From positions 295,268-359,267 of the forward strand of contig NW_025826022.1 in the NCBI RefSeq assembly GCF_002878395.1: a stretch of 64,000 nucleotides of DNA, written 5' to 3'. The translations under genes and the position numbers were made by a program. This document shows, one piece after another, positions 23,850 to 36,241 of the stretch (positions within the stretch are counted from its first letter, which is position 1; each line of letters begins with the position of its first letter). The DNA comes from Capsicum annuum (lineage: Eukaryota; Streptophyta; Magnoliopsida; Solanales; Solanaceae). The notes below the pieces were generated by a model that worked only from the letters and a program-made list of their open reading frames with translations, was not told the origin of the DNA and searched no databases.

Positions 23850-24540
23850 AAAACATTAATAATAGCCAGCTAAACCCAAGAAACTCAAGATATTTGATGG
23901 AGAGATAGGTCTAGGCCAGTTTCTTACTATTTTTGTCTTTTTGGGATCAACTTTAATACAATCACCAGAAATAATATGATAGAGGAAAGCTACTAATCTT
24001 AACCAAAATTGAAATTTTCTAAATTTTGCGAACAACAGGTGCTCACTAAGAGATTGCAATACAATTCTAACATGGTTTGCATGATCATCCTCACTACAAT
24101 AATAGAAAAGAATATCATTGATAAATACTATGAAAAACATGTCTAGATATTGTTTGAACACTTTATTCATCAAGTCCATAAAGGCTACTAGGGAATTTAT
24201 CAGCCCGTAGGACATAACTAAGAACTCAAAATGACCATAACAGGTTCTGAAATCTATCTTAGAGGTAGCCAGATCTAAGGTCTATCTTAGAGAAATAACT
24301 TGCACACTAGAGTTGCTAAAATAATTCAAAATCCTACGAAGAGGATATTTGTTTTTGATTGTGTCTTTGTTCAGCTGACGATAATCAATGAATATTCGCA
24401 AAGAACCATCTTTCTTTTGCACGAATAGGATGGGAGCACCCCCACGGAGAGACATTGGCCCTTATGAAAACTTTATCTAAGAGGTCTTTAAGTTTTTCTT
24501 TTAAATCCTTAAGCTTAGATGAAGCCATACAATATATAGA
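23850..24540 (-). pseudogene. E1 reverse transcriptase, broken, active site mutated
   Basis: Starts at the ASSKLKDLKEKLKDLL block (about 24520) with VSPWG. It continues through KIDLRSGY and an open stretch 24215-23856 that holds SYGLINSLVAFMDLMN and the catalytic block VFINDIL. The family's block is F-I-D-D-I-L, so the first of the two adjacent catalytic Asp is Asn here. Then come AKFRKFQFWL, VDPKK and FLGLAGYY. Several stops lie upstream of the open stretch. The enzyme would be inactive. Confidence 0.82.
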
Positions 24541-25150
24541 TACAGGCTAAGTATCTGGGAAGAGGTCAATATCGAATTCTATTTCACAATCGGGAGGTAC
24601 CCCTGATAAATATTTGGGAAAAACTTTAGGAAACTCATTGACTACGCAGACTGACTAAACTGTTGGAGCCTCAGACTTAGTGTCTTTGACTCGAACTACA
24701 TGATAGATGCACCCTTTTGAGATTAACTTGCTAGCTTTAAGATAGGATATAAAATGACTCTTGGGAGACACTGAATTATCTTTCCACTCAAAGACTGGCT
24801 CATCTAAAAACTAAAACTTCACCACTCGGGTGCGACAATCTATAGATACATAATAGGAATAGAGTTAATCCATACCAAGAATAAGGTTAAAGTTCTAACT
24901 CTGTTAAGTCTGCTAACATGATTTTTTGGAGGATTGTGATAGGACACTTCTATAGATTTGTTTGGCAATAAATGACTCACCCACTGGAGTAGAAACTAAT
25001 AAGGGCTAAGAAAGTTTTTCAGGACCTAATTCAAAATTTACTACAACTAATAAGGTCACATATGATAATTTTGAACCAAGGTCTAACAACACATAAACAT
25101 CAAGATGAAAGACACGAAGCATACCAGTAAAAATATTTGGTGAACTCTTC
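24541..25150 (-). pseudogene. E1 protease and linker, broken
   Basis: The minus strand reads FTGMLRVFHLDVYVLLDLGSKLSYVT near 25060-25140. This is the retropepsin active site, with D-L-G-S where D-P-G-A/S is usual. It continues through the NFELGPEKLS region, a degenerate GMDWL block and SHFISYLKASKLISKG, then the linker NEFPKVFPKYLSGVPPDCEIEF toward reverse transcriptase. Stops are scattered through it. The role was cleavage of the polyprotein. Confidence 0.7.
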
Positions 25151-26400
25151 TGCTCCTGATGGGATAGTAAATCATAAAACCAATTTTGGTACTAACCACC
25201 ACCGTTACTAGATTATTCACCCTGAGGAAGAACTAGATGACCTAGAAGAGGTGGTGCGCTAGTAGCCAGAGACTGGGGATGAGCAACCGTGTTTCCCTTC
25301 TTATTATGTAGACACTCTTTGATTCTATGACCCAACTTGTCTCAACTATAACAACCTTTCTATCCCAACAAAGACTTACCAAGATGATTCTTACAACACT
25401 TAGCATATCAAGGATAACTAGGTTTTCCACTCACACTATTCTAAGATCTTGATATAGAACTCTTACCCCACTGCTCTTACCTAGCTCTGGGGAGGAAGCA
25501 ATGGATAAAGATGGAACCGACATAGATAAATGATTATGAAACTGTTAACGATTTCCCCCTTCAAACATTGTGTGGCCATACTCAAACTACCCGGTTCTAG
25601 CCTTCTAATTTTCCCTCTCTCTTCCCTTCAACTTTTCTGCGTCAATATGCTGAGCATGTATCATCAGCCTAGAAAGATCCATATCCCTAATAAGAATGGT
25701 AGTCCTACACTATTTGACTGCCAAACCAAATACTCCAGTAACAAACTTACTCTTGCTTTACCTAGGGTCAGCCATCGTATCAAGGGAATACTTAGACAAC
25801 TGATTGAACTTCACGCAGTACACCTTTACCGTCATCCATCCCTGCCTTAGGTTCATAAGATCCTCTACTTGAGCTTCCCTCATATCACGTAGAAAGAACC
25901 TATCTACAAATGCATCCTGAAATACCTGCCAACTCATAGGAGTTGTATTTTCACCAATACCATTCTATCATATAACCACCCAATCATACGCTCATCCTTC
26001 AATCTATAGGATACCAAATCTACACTCTCTTCTTAAAAAGTATGCATAATCTGGGTGAACCTTTTTACCTCATATAATTAAAGTTATGGGTCCTCACCTA
26101 CCTTTGACCCAAAGAACTCAGGCAGATTTATTCTCATGAAGTCACAAATTTTGGCCGCTGCTAATTCCCCATTCTACTGAAGTGGTACTACTTCCTAGTG
26201 GTTGCCCTGAACATTGGCAATCATATTTTTGGCTAATGCCTAAAAAGCAGCCTAAAATTCAACATGGGATACTTTTTCATCAGAGGGTTAGCAGGCTGGG
26301 TTGGATGGTTATCCTATCTGCGTGCATTAGCTCAGTGAGAAGGCATATTCAACTGTCACATAAGTTCATGAGTTAAAAGAAGATAGGGACACTGTAAAAA
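25151..26400 (-). pseudogene. E1 gag with zinc knuckle, broken
   Basis: Reads KICDFMRINLPEFFGSK, YRLKDE, SWQVFQDAFVDRFF, DLMNLRQGWMTVKVYCVKF, LIRDMDLSRLMIHAQ and EKLKGRERE, a standard order for this gag group. The zinc knuckle near 25320 reads C-Y-S-stop-D-K-L-G-H-R-I-K-E-C. The second Cys of the CCHC motif has become TGA. No intact start was identified. Confidence 0.75.
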
Positions 26401-26538
26401 TGATAATTCATGAAAAAAAGAGATGATTTCCTAAAACATTTTGTTGCCTGTTGCTCATAAATATGGCTCGCTTCACACCCATGATCAAGACTCGATGTAA
26501 CACCAATTGTCTGACTCCCTAGGGAACTTATAACCTTA

Positions 26539-26551
26539 GGCTCTGATACCA
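26539..26551 (-). other. E1 primer-binding site (tRNA-iMet)
   Basis: On the minus strand TGGTATCAGAGCC, a perfect match, four bases inside the 5' LTR end at 26556. Confidence 0.9.
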
Positions 26552-27090
26552 AGTTTGTAATGCCCTAGTAATGGGTCCCAAGATGTCACACAGTGATCAA
26601 GACTATGAGTAGCCACAAGATAACCATGCAAGCCTTCTACTAATTTTGAAGCTCATAATAAAGAAATATAGATATATAGTTAAAGCTAAAATATGGAATT
26701 CTGTCTGAACTAAGTTGAATTATCTGAATATAGTATCTGAAAGTACTTGACTTAGAAGTTTGGACAATAAATACTAAAATCTAAATCATAACTAGTAGTC
26801 TAACAAGCCTCTACTACTTACAACTAGAAAGCCACAAGGAAAACCCCCCAACTAACTTGAACTGACTGAAAATACTGAATTAACTACTTATCTAAGCTGA
26901 TTACTAGAATAACTTGGTCCCTAGACTATAAGGACTCACCAACTGTCGGGATATAGATGGAGATGCTAAAAATCACTCACACTACTGAAACTGAGACTTG
27001 AACCTATATTATAAGATAATGTAGCACGTCCACATATATTTAGATCAGTACTTCTGGATTATACTGAGTATATGGAGGGAAATGCATTAG

Positions 27091-27484
27091 GAAACAATAT
27101 CTCAATATTATTATCAATTTGTAAAAGAATGTATGCTAAGTGTAGATGACTGACATTAGATGGAGTAACTGAAAGCAAGAAATTATAATCATGAGTGATA
27201 AAGCATGTTGTATAAATCTAGTGAGTCATAACACTTAGTTCTAAAAGTTGTACTTGTATTATATATTTAAATCATGCTTTATAAGTATAGAAAGGACTCA
27301 CTTTTATATTTAAAAACTGAAAGCTAATATCTCATAGCTAATATATATTTGAAAAGAAATATTTGAATAAAGTTGTAAGCCTTTACACTTAGTTTCTAAA
27401 AGTTATTCTATCATACTTTTCTATTGTCTTTTCTATCAGGGAGGTTATTCTAACCGACATACACTATATGAGCTATCATAGTGT
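27091..27484. repeat. Gap-flanking duplicate, left copy (394 bp)
   Basis: Equal in length and nearly equal in sequence to 27585-27978. I counted six single-base differences by eye. It ends directly at the Ns. Confidence 0.93.
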
Positions 27485-27584
27485 NNNNNNNNNNNNNNNN
27501 NNNNNNNNNNNNNNNNNNNNNNNNNNNNNNNNNNNNNNNNNNNNNNNNNNNNNNNNNNNNNNNNNNNNNNNNNNNNNNNNNNNN
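27485..27584. other. Assembly gap of 100 N
   Basis: Exactly 100 Ns, the conventional size for a gap of unknown length. It lies inside the E1 5' LTR. Confidence 0.99.
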
Positions 27585-27978
27585 GAAACAATATCTCAAT
27601 ATTATTATCAATTTGTAAAAGAATGTATGCTAAGTGTAGATGACTGACATTAGATGGAGTAACTGAAAGCAAGAAATTATAATCATGAGTGATAAAGCAT
27701 GTTGTATAAATCTAGTGAGTCATAACACTTAGTTCTAAAAGTTGTACTTGTATTATATATTTAAATCATGCTTTATAAGTGTAGAAAGGACTCACTTTTA
27801 TATTTAAAAACCGAAAGCTGATATCTCATAGCTAATATATATTTGAAAAGAAATATTTGAACAAAGTTGTAAGCCTTTACACTTAGTTTCTAAAAGTTAT
27901 TCTATCATTCTTTTCTATTGTCTTTTCTATTAGGGAGGTTATTCTAACCGACATACACTATATGAGCTATCATAGTGT
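27585..27978. repeat. Gap-flanking duplicate, right copy (394 bp)
   Basis: Starts directly after the Ns and repeats 27091-27484. At four of the six differing sites this copy agrees with the E1 3' LTR, and it continues normally into the rest of the LTR. Confidence 0.93.
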
Positions 27979-29526
27979 CCAATGTCTAGTTAATTTATGG
28001 GAAAACCTCATACTGCGGAGAGGCGTAATACTTTTACCAAGTAGTATAACCTAATCTAATTGATCACATTTGTAACTATCATCCATATAGAAATGGGAAT
28101 AATATGATAATCCGAACCTATGTTCGCTTATAGTTATGGGGCTTGAGAACATACTCAACTCGGTGCTAAATGCTACTCTCTTTAATCTATATGCTCATTT
28201 TGTTGGAAATTCACTTTAAAACTATACTAAGGGTTTATAATGAAAACCACTTGTATATCTATTAATTCAAACAGTAACTGAAACTGTAAAGTGGATTCCA
28301 TATCTAAGCTAAGATCAACAGATCAAATCTTGATAAAAATCTAAAAATAAATAATCATAGGATGCTCAAAAAACAATCATTCTTGAAATATCATTATTCA
28401 ACTAGGGCTTAATAACCCATGCATCAAATTCATGTGAAATCATCATAAAGTTCATGCTTGGTAATGAAAGTATTGATAATACGATTCTAAATCTAGAAAT
28501 TAATGTCATGCGCATGAAAATATGAAAGTATTCGTGTAATTCAACATCTAAATCACTTGAAATATCATAATCTTCAAATAGCAATATTTGGGTATAAACC
28601 CTAATTTGAAACTCATGTAAATTCAAATAAAATTAACTTCAAAAACTAATTTTAGGCACAAGTATGAAAAAATTATCCTTGTTGAAACCCCCACATACCT
28701 TAATTGATGCAATTGATGAAGAAACCTGACTTTGAATCCCTATTTGTGTTCTTGAAGGTTGTTTATTTAAGATCATGACTTGGGAATCTTGAAATTTGGG
28801 TTATATTGGAAAAAGAATGGTTGAATTTTAATTTCTTGAGGATTGAAATTTGAGTTCAAGGGTTTTCTTTGAGAGAAATTTTGTGAATAAAAAATGTATA
28901 ATGCTTAGAATAGGTTTAATTTTATGTTTTACATAATTTGGAGGCTTGGGAAAAGGCTAAGTTTCCTTTTGAAAAAATTATTTTGGAACAGGAACCCCAA
29001 TTTTTGACCTTACCGTAATGCGGTGCAATGATGTGTCTTACTGGATAAGGGACGAGCGATATTTTAGGCTCTAGCGTGATGTGGAGTAATCGCACTGTGT
29101 CACTGGAAAAGAAAGAGTTCCATTTTTCACTCCACCGTAATACAGTGTCTGTCCCATTCATATTTCTGGCGTTATACTGGCAAATTGCGGTGAGCTGGTG
29201 GAAAGGGACAAATGAGAATTTGGGCTTCACCGTGATGCAGGATAATTGTGGTACTTCACTTGAAAGTGGACAATTGTGAATCTACACCTCACCACGACGT
29301 GGTACTATCTCAGTGCTCTACTATTTTTCACAAAAAGTGACATACCTTCTCAACTAAGCATTGCATTAAGGCAAATTGGTACTGTTGGAAAGCTGATTCA
29401 ATTATCTACAATATGGTGGGTATAGAGCTACAAAAAATTCTACACGTATAAAGAGTTATACACTTTTGAAGTTGACCCTTGATATACTAGGAGCCATATA
29501 GGGCTTAGAAAAGTACAGGTATTACA

Positions 29527-29531
29527 GACAT
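29527..29531. repeat. Target site duplication of E1, right copy (GACAT)
   Basis: Identical to 11844-11848 and followed by the continuation of U4. Confidence 0.9.
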
Positions 29532-30186
29532 CCACATTCACAGCTTTGTTAAACAACCCCCTTTTCATTCTATATTAAAATATTCACACATAACCCAACC
29601 ACCAATTCAAGGATTCAATTATTAATGCATCATTAAGTGGTATCAACATACCGACTATAGCTTTCAAGAAATGTCATTTGCCAACTATTTTGGGGATTCC
29701 TTCATTCCCCCAGAATACGTTAATAAAATCTAGTTAGGGATCCCATTGCACTCCACAAGGTATTCAAAACCCTCCATAACTATTTTCTATTTATGTAATG
29801 CATTAGTTTTAAAGAAATAATTCAGGACAAATGATAATTCATATTCAAAATCCAATTATGTAAGTGGGTCAAGGTTATTATCAAATTCTATACCAAAACA
29901 AATTATTTAAGGAATCCTTTATACCCCAAAATTCATTCACAATTCCTATTCACCCCAATGAGTGTACAAACCAACAATTTGTCAATAATAAGTCAATAGA
30001 AACCATGGAAAAACATTCAAATAATTTATATCCAAAATCCTCAACCCATAATTCAAAATCTAACATCAAAACCAAGAGTAATAAATATATTTTCATGTCA
30101 TTAATAAAATACAAGTATAGGGAAAGAGTTACATGCCTTAGACACTCGAAAATTAGAAAGTAATTTGTTACTTGGAACGCCAAAGA

Positions 30187-30191
30187 TGAAA
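30187..30191. repeat. Target site duplication of E2, left copy (TGAAA)
   Basis: TGAAA before E2 against TGAAC after it (38788-38792), four of five bases equal. Confidence 0.65.
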
Positions 30192-32700
30192 TGTAAGATC
30201 CCATAAAATTCTTAGCTTAATTCTATCCTTTAAGCTTATTAGGGGTCCTAGACTTAGAATATAATAACAAAGTATCAGACTTAGTTCTATATCAGCCTTT
30301 GAATGTTAGTAATCTTGTTTTATGACCTTTACATCCTTTAAATATTGATATTTGAGTTAATTCATGATCAGGAATGTCAGTAGGGGTTTCCAAAAAAGTT
30401 TTTGATTTTTTGGACCTTATTTAAACCATATTTGAGTGCCCAAAATAGTGGGTGAATATGATGAGGTAGCTTTCCCTAGCTTTAGTGCAAATTCTAGTGA
30501 ACCAATGTAGACTCGACGCGGTGCATTGGCTATAGCATCAATATCAATAATACGGCGTGTTGGCTTACGCATCGGTAATACAGTTTACAGGCATTAAAAG
30601 GTCATGTCATCAAGGTTAATTAGGTCTTTTTCCCACACCCTTCATCATTCAAAATACAAAATTAAACCCTTTGGAGAGCAATTATATTCATTCTTTAAAA
30701 AATTTCATAAGAACGAAACCCCTAGGTGTTTAAATTTCAAATCAAGAACTCAAGAACTCACCATTAACTTTTTGAAATTTATCAACTAAGGTATGTGAAG
30801 TGTTCATCCAAGGGTCCTTTCCACCCTTAGAGTCCAAGAAACTATTTTTAAACTTCAAGTTTATGAATTATATGAATTTCATGTTGGGTTTGATTATGTT
30901 CATGTTTATAATGAATAATTGGGATTCTAATCTATATTTTATGATACGTTTCAGGTGAGGTAAATTGATATGTATGTAATATCATGAGGATCCATGTAAA
31001 ACCCTTAAAATTTTCAATAGGGATTTGAATTATGATGTCTACTTGTTTTTTAGTGTTATGTGCTTATGTCTACTCACCATATTCTTGATGAATTGTTCAT
31101 GTGAAGTAATAAGGGAAATAAATCATATCATGCTAGCTTATTTGCAAGTTATACCATGCAAGAGTTTGATAACATGTCTCTATAGATGCTTTATGAATTA
31201 AATATGCAGGCTTATGCTAAGAAAGATCATGTAATGCTTTATTTTTATGCTATCGAGTCCTAGGGGTATTTAATACTGATAATTTAGTTGTTTACCTAGA
31301 GCCAGTGTCAGTTATGAAGTAATCTCAGTAGTGACTCGATCAGTAGAACTAAGCCAATTACAGAAACCTAAGCAATCTCAATAGTGTTCATAATTCAGTC
31401 ATTGTACTTAGATCAGACCTCAATAGACTCAGTTAGTTAATCGAATCCATTAGTATTTCGTCATTCCATTAAAATTGATGAACTCAATTTAGTTTAGTCA
31501 AATAGTAATATCAGTAACAACTTAGACCAATCTAGTATAGATTAGAAATTAGTTCAGTGTTCGTTCAGTTGGGATTAGGATTCAGCACCGTGCGAAACCA
31601 TGGATGGCGGCATTCCTGTCAATAGATGTTTTAACCCTTAGTAACAATCCTTGTGTTACAGAACTAAGTAGCCAACGTAAGTTGAGATATCTTTCTATCA
31701 GATATTATGAGGGTTGATACATCTTATTAAAGATTTCCTACCAGCAAGGGATTGACGGAAGAGCTTCCTATCAAAATGGATTTACTCACAGCATGTCTCT
31801 ACCTGTGGCATGGTATTAGCACCCTTTGAACTGGGGTTACAAGTTAGACCCTACTTAGATTAGAGAGGGGTATGTCAGTTATACCTCCCACAGTCTCAGT
31901 CTTAGAATAGAACTCAGTTTAGTGGTACAGATTCAGAACTATCAGATATAGTCACTCAGTTTAGTATGGAACTTAGTATAGTTCCATAGTAGAATTAGGG
32001 TTGTCAGATATAGTCATTCAATTATCATTAATATAGTATCAGTAAAAGCAAACATTAGTAGGTCAGTATTGAAATTTAGTGTTCAGTATTATCATGATCT
32101 CAATTATAGTATACGTATTCATGCATGTATTCTTATTCAGTCATACTCATGTTATTCAATTATTATGTTCATCCATATGAACCCATGCATTTTAGCCTAC
32201 CTCACTAAGCATATCAGTACAATCAAACTACTGACTCATGTTTTGCTTTTGTGCTATGATGTCTTATATCATATTTTCAGATGCATGTGCTCCAGAGCAC
32301 CCTTAGCAGTTTACATTTTCAGCAGTCAGCTTAGTGGCTAGTCCTCATAGTTTGAGTACATGGTAGTTTTAAGTATTTCAGTATTATTTTCTATAGTTAG
32401 GGTTATTTGGGGACTTTTCCCATCAACTCCACTGTTCTGACAGTTTAGAGGCTTTCAAATGAAAGTATTTTCAGATAGTTGTTCAGTTTTCAGTATTGAT
32501 GTTCAGTTTTGGTATTATGATACCAGATTTAGTATTATTTAAAGTATTGAACCTTATGGCCTATTTTCTTCATAATTTTTACATATTTGAATCTTATTAT
32601 TATTCAGCTATTACAGCAGGTACCAGTCATGGGTTAGCTTATGGTCCTATAAGATTATGAGCACCATGTAGCATCTAGGGTACAGACTTGAGGCATTACA
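30192..32700 (+). repeat. E2 5' LTR, 2509 bp
   Basis: Starts TGTAAGATCCC and ends GAGGCATTACA; the primer site follows. It pairs with 36242-38787. Relative to the 3' LTR it lacks about 30 bases at 30449-30470, which are one arm and the loop of a GC-rich palindrome. Confidence 0.88.
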
Positions 32701-32704
32701 AAAT

Positions 32705-32717
32705 TGTCATCAGAGCC
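32705..32717 (+). other. E2 primer-binding site (tRNA-iMet, two mismatches)
   Basis: TGTCATCAGAGCC four bases after the LTR, against the expected TGGTATCAGAGCC. Confidence 0.75.
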
Positions 32718-32933
32718 TAATATTCAAGAGTATCCTAGGAAGTCTGAAAGCCACATATAGTAGAGTCTTGTGCATGGGTGTGTTTCACGCAACAGTTATA
32801 GATAGGAGGCTATGAGGTGTTTTAGGAATAGTTTCCCTTCTTTCAGTATTCATGTCGTGCGAGTTAGCATGAGATCCAGTAAAAATCTCACTCTAATCTA
32901 GTTCTTTCTTTTGCTTACATAATATGCCTCCCG

Positions 32934-34010
32934 AAAGGACTAATGAAAGAATAACTAGAAATCAGTCAGCACCTCATCCTATTTAGGTAGATTCCCTAGA
33001 TGACCACCTCTCTCATGTAAAATTTAAGGTTGCATTCACTACTCTAGCCAATTCAGTCGTAACCCATAATGAATGCTAGGCTACTGTTCTAGTTAACCCA
33101 GTGGCCAATACTACGGTAACCAGGATTTTGGACTTTACCCGAATGAATCCTCCCTTATTCGCAGTTTCTAAGTCTGAAGAGGATCCATAGGAGTTCCTCG
33201 ATCAAGTATAGAAAGTCACAGATATCATGGAAGTGACTTCGAGTGAGAGTGCTAAGTTAGACACCTATTAGCTATAAGATGTAGCCCATACATGGTTTAA
33301 GTAGTGGAAGGTTGACAGGGGTACAGATATAGAGCCCATAGAATGGGAAGAGTTTGCTACGGCCTTCTTAGATAGATTCTTCCCCTTAGAGCTTAAAGAA
33401 GATAAGGTGTTAGAGTTCATAAATCTCAGAAAAGGAAGTATGAGTGTGAAAGTGTATTCCCTCAAGTTTACTCAGTTAGCCAGGTATGCTCCCAAAGTAG
33501 TAGGAGACAATAGATCCAGAATAAGCATGTTTGTATCTGGGGTATTGGGTAGAGCGGTTAAGGAGTACAGGACAACAATGTTAATTAGGGATATGGACAT
33601 ATATAGGCTTGTGTTCCATGCTCAATAGATCGAGTAACAAAAACTTAAGAAGAAGAAGAGAAAAAATAAGAGAGCCAGAATGGGTAGCTTTAGTTTTACC
33701 CAACCAAGGTCAGAGAGTAGTAACCGATCTCAGTTTAGTTAGGAGTGTTCAGACCCAGTTCAATCTTCAGCTAGCACACCAGTACCAATGTTCAAGAATA
33801 ACAGTCATGATGGGGTGCCAGGCTCCAATACCCAGATTAGTGCAAGCGGTGTTCCTACTAATTTACTTTGCAAAGAATGTGGTAAAAATTGTAAGGGTAT
33901 GTGTAGAGCCGGCAGTGATGTGTATTTGAGATGTGGAGGGTCTGGTCATAGAGTTCAAGACTATCCTAAGGCTGGTCAACAAAGCCAGTTCAGTCATCCT
34001 TCAGCTTAGT
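32934..34010 (+). pseudogene. E2 gag with degenerate zinc knuckle
   Basis: ATG at 32934 opens MPPERTNERITRNQ. It reads on through RILDFTRMNPPLF, KVTDIMEV, WEEFATAFLDRFFP, then an open stretch 33407-33628 with FINLRKGSMSVKVYSLKF and LIRDMDIYRLVFHAQ. The C-terminal part (to 34009) has LCKECGKNCKGMC and a knuckle written Y-L-R-C-G-G-S-G-H-R-V-Q-D-Y. The first and last Cys of CCHC have become Tyr. About ten stops occur, mostly TAG at Gln (CAG) positions. gag formed the particle shell and bound RNA. It was the main product of this element. Confidence 0.8.
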
Positions 34011-34109
34011 CCGGTTTCCTAAATCAGTAGGTGTCTTTTCTAGTGCCACCAGTGGGAAACACCTAAATAGAACCTATGCTCTTCAGTCCCGATAGTATCA
34101 GGAAAGATA

Positions 34110-34345
34110 TCCTAATGTGGTCACTGGTACGTTACAAGTTTTCCATTTGTATGTTTACACTTTGCTAGATCCAGGAGATTCCTTGTCCTTGTTATACGAT
34201 ATATAGAGTTGATTTTGGAGTCAGTCCCAAAATTTAGTAGAGCCTTTCTCAACCTCAACCCTAATGAGTCAGTCTATCATAGCCCGGTGGGTGTACAGGA
34301 ACTGTCGATTATGATATCTCAAAAATTCAGTCTTCCAGATTTCTG
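34110..34345 (+). pseudogene. E2 protease, partial
   Basis: In frame it reads NVVTGTLQVFHLYVYTLLDPGDSLSLLYD, the retropepsin start. The active-site block is D-P-G-D where D-P-G-A or -S is usual. It goes on as VDFGVSPKI and, after a frameshift, EPFLNLNPNESVYHSPVGV. The later GMDWL part is not recognised, and no reverse transcriptase linker follows. Confidence 0.65.
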
Positions 34346-36228
34346 TAGTAATATTAGTATGTGTAGAAAAGTAATGGGTGGGAATGAGGCCTAACCCATC
34401 TTTACCTCAGTTCAAAGTTTTGTACTTCAGTCATCATGATACCTACGAATGCTTTACGTCTCTTCTCTATGAACACAGCTTATAGTCACGCACTTTTCAT
34501 AGAATCGTGTGCATTTCCAGTTTTTAGTATGAGGAGTTCCAGCTCAATCAGTAGTACGAATCATGATCTATGAAAATGGAAACTCCAAACTCAGTTCATC
34601 CAGCTCATGACTACTGCACTCATTCCTTACGGTATGTTCAGTCCCAGTTACCATCTGAATCGTAGTCTCAGTTACGGTGTTAGTTATAGTGTAAGTCTTA
34701 GTCTAGTAATCAAATCAGAAATGCAGTTTAGTTTCAGGTTTGCTCGACCATAACTTATAGTTATCAGTTATTCAGTTATTAGTATTTCAGTAACTTAGTT
34801 TATAGATTACTTCAGAATCATGTTATACGCTTGGTCCTGTATTCTCAAATAATACAGCTTTCACGAATTTATGCTTAGTTATCTTATATTACCCTATCAG
34901 TCTTTCCTCATATGAATAATACTCTACAGTTTTAGTCCAGTTATTCAGACTAAGTACAGTTTAGTCTTCTAAATGCAGTATTCAGCTATCAGTTATTCAG
35001 TTAATTATATAAGTTAGTATGCTTAGGCATTCGTACCCAACGCCCATGAAAATATATTTTTCAGTAGTCCCATGTGAATTGTCGTACTAAGGTGGAGAGT
35101 ATAGTTGACAAAGTATTCAAGGGATATGTCTAAGCTTGAAAATTTGTAGTTGTAGTGCATAAGTCTTAGTCATTCTATCTTAGATGATGATTTGTAGGCC
35201 TCACCCCATATTAAAAAATTCTAGCCACGTTGTGATGTCTTATTCAGACAATGCCAAGCTTTCCTTGCTCATTAAAGTTACTGGCAACTCAATAAAAAGA
35301 ATGCCAGAGAAAAGCTCCAGTTGAGAATAAGTTTTCATTATGATTTTGTCTATATTAGCAGTCAGATGGACAAATTCGTGTGGTGTGGTTTTCTATCTTT
35401 TCATTTAGTCACACTATCCAAAGTCTCATGAATGTAACTATTCTAAGATGGAACAACTAGGTAGTTATAGGTTCAACTCAGTTCATGTATCATGTCCTAG
35501 TTTAAGGCCACAGAAATTTAGTCACGATTCAGTTTGTGGGTGCCTTGTGCATCTCCCCAGTTTTCCTCAATATCTAAGCCAAGTAAATATTCATTGGGGG
35601 ACATAATGTCCGAAGGGGGAGACGCACTATAAACCCGAGCTTTCATGTCCTAAACCTCCCAGCTCTCGTCATGTAACAGATCCAGTTTGGAGTAGTGGGT
35701 ACTCATAGTTTGACCTTCAAGTTCCAATCTCAGCCGTAAGCCAGGTATTCAAAGGGCTTAGTTTAGTTTATGATATTCAGCTCAGTATCACGTTAAAGTC
35801 TTAGTTATGTTCTCATGTTCCCGTTCATGCATACTCCAAAAATGATCTCAGGTTCATCAGTATATTTTAGTTTAAGTAATGACTTTTCTTTAAGCTTATT
35901 AAGTTTCATGCTTTGATTTTCCATTACAAACTTGGTATCAGTTACCGTTGCATATTCAGTCATATGTTCATGAGTCAGTTCAGTCATGTATTCATGCATC
36001 AGATATACATGTTCAGTATGAGAAACTCATCTTATTAGAAATCCAGTCATGCATTCATGAATCAACTCAGTCATCCACTCATACATCAGATATGCATGTT
36101 CATTATAAAATTTAGTATGTCAGAAATGTCAGTCAGATAATCATATTTCAGATGTTCATGTTCAGTAAGTAAGTTCAGCCTACCAGTATTCTCAGCTTAG
36201 TCAGTCTCATTTGAGGATGAATGTGCCC
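34346..36228 (+). other. E2 non-coding block in place of pol, shared with E4a
   Basis: No reverse transcriptase, RNase H or integrase motif is visible in any frame. The stretch 34346-34660 resembles minus-strand 54070-53720 of E4a, with common phrases 'tttgtacttcagt', 'agtatgaggagttc', 'ctcatgact' and 'gtatgttcagt' in the same order and spacing. The rest is rich in 'cagttattcagt' and 'cattcatg' motifs. A second polypurine-like phrase lies at 35594-35623. Its end (36180-36228) again matches E4a near 53425-53460. Confidence 0.65.
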
Positions 36229-36241
36229 AAGGGGGAGATAT
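36229..36241 (+). other. E2 polypurine tract
   Basis: AAGGGGGAGATAT just before the 3' LTR, preceded by 'ttgaggatgaatgtgccc'. Confidence 0.88.

Larger units (their letters stand above)
11849..29526 (-). mobile_element. E1: Ty3/gypsy chromovirus (Tekay/Del type), with E1a nested in its 3' LTR
   Basis: Minus-strand element bounded by GACAT on both sides. Read on the minus strand: 5' LTR 29526-26556, tRNA-Met primer site, gag with zinc knuckle, protease, reverse transcriptase, RNase H, integrase, chromodomain, polypurine tract, then the 3' LTR 21660-19775 continued at 12430-11849. The internal region is about 4.9 kb. All domains are present in chromovirus order but every one carries stops, so the element is dead. 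Two catalytic residues are visibly lost (reverse transcriptase first Asp, integrase second Asp). A 100-base assembly gap lies in the 5' LTR. Confidence 0.85.
26556..29526 (-). repeat. E1 5' LTR, with assembly gap
   Basis: On the minus strand it begins TGTAATACC at 29526 and ends GGCATTACA at 26556. Its apparent length of 2971 bp falls to about 2477 bp if the 100-base gap and one 394-bp flank copy are removed. That agrees with the 3' LTR (about 2.46 kb). The 28980-29310 zone is rich in degenerate 'gatgcggtgcaat'-type motifs. Confidence 0.85.

Noticed and set aside
27445..27672. ORF running through the N gap
   Set aside because: Its middle is unknown sequence and its flanks are a duplicated LTR segment; artefact.
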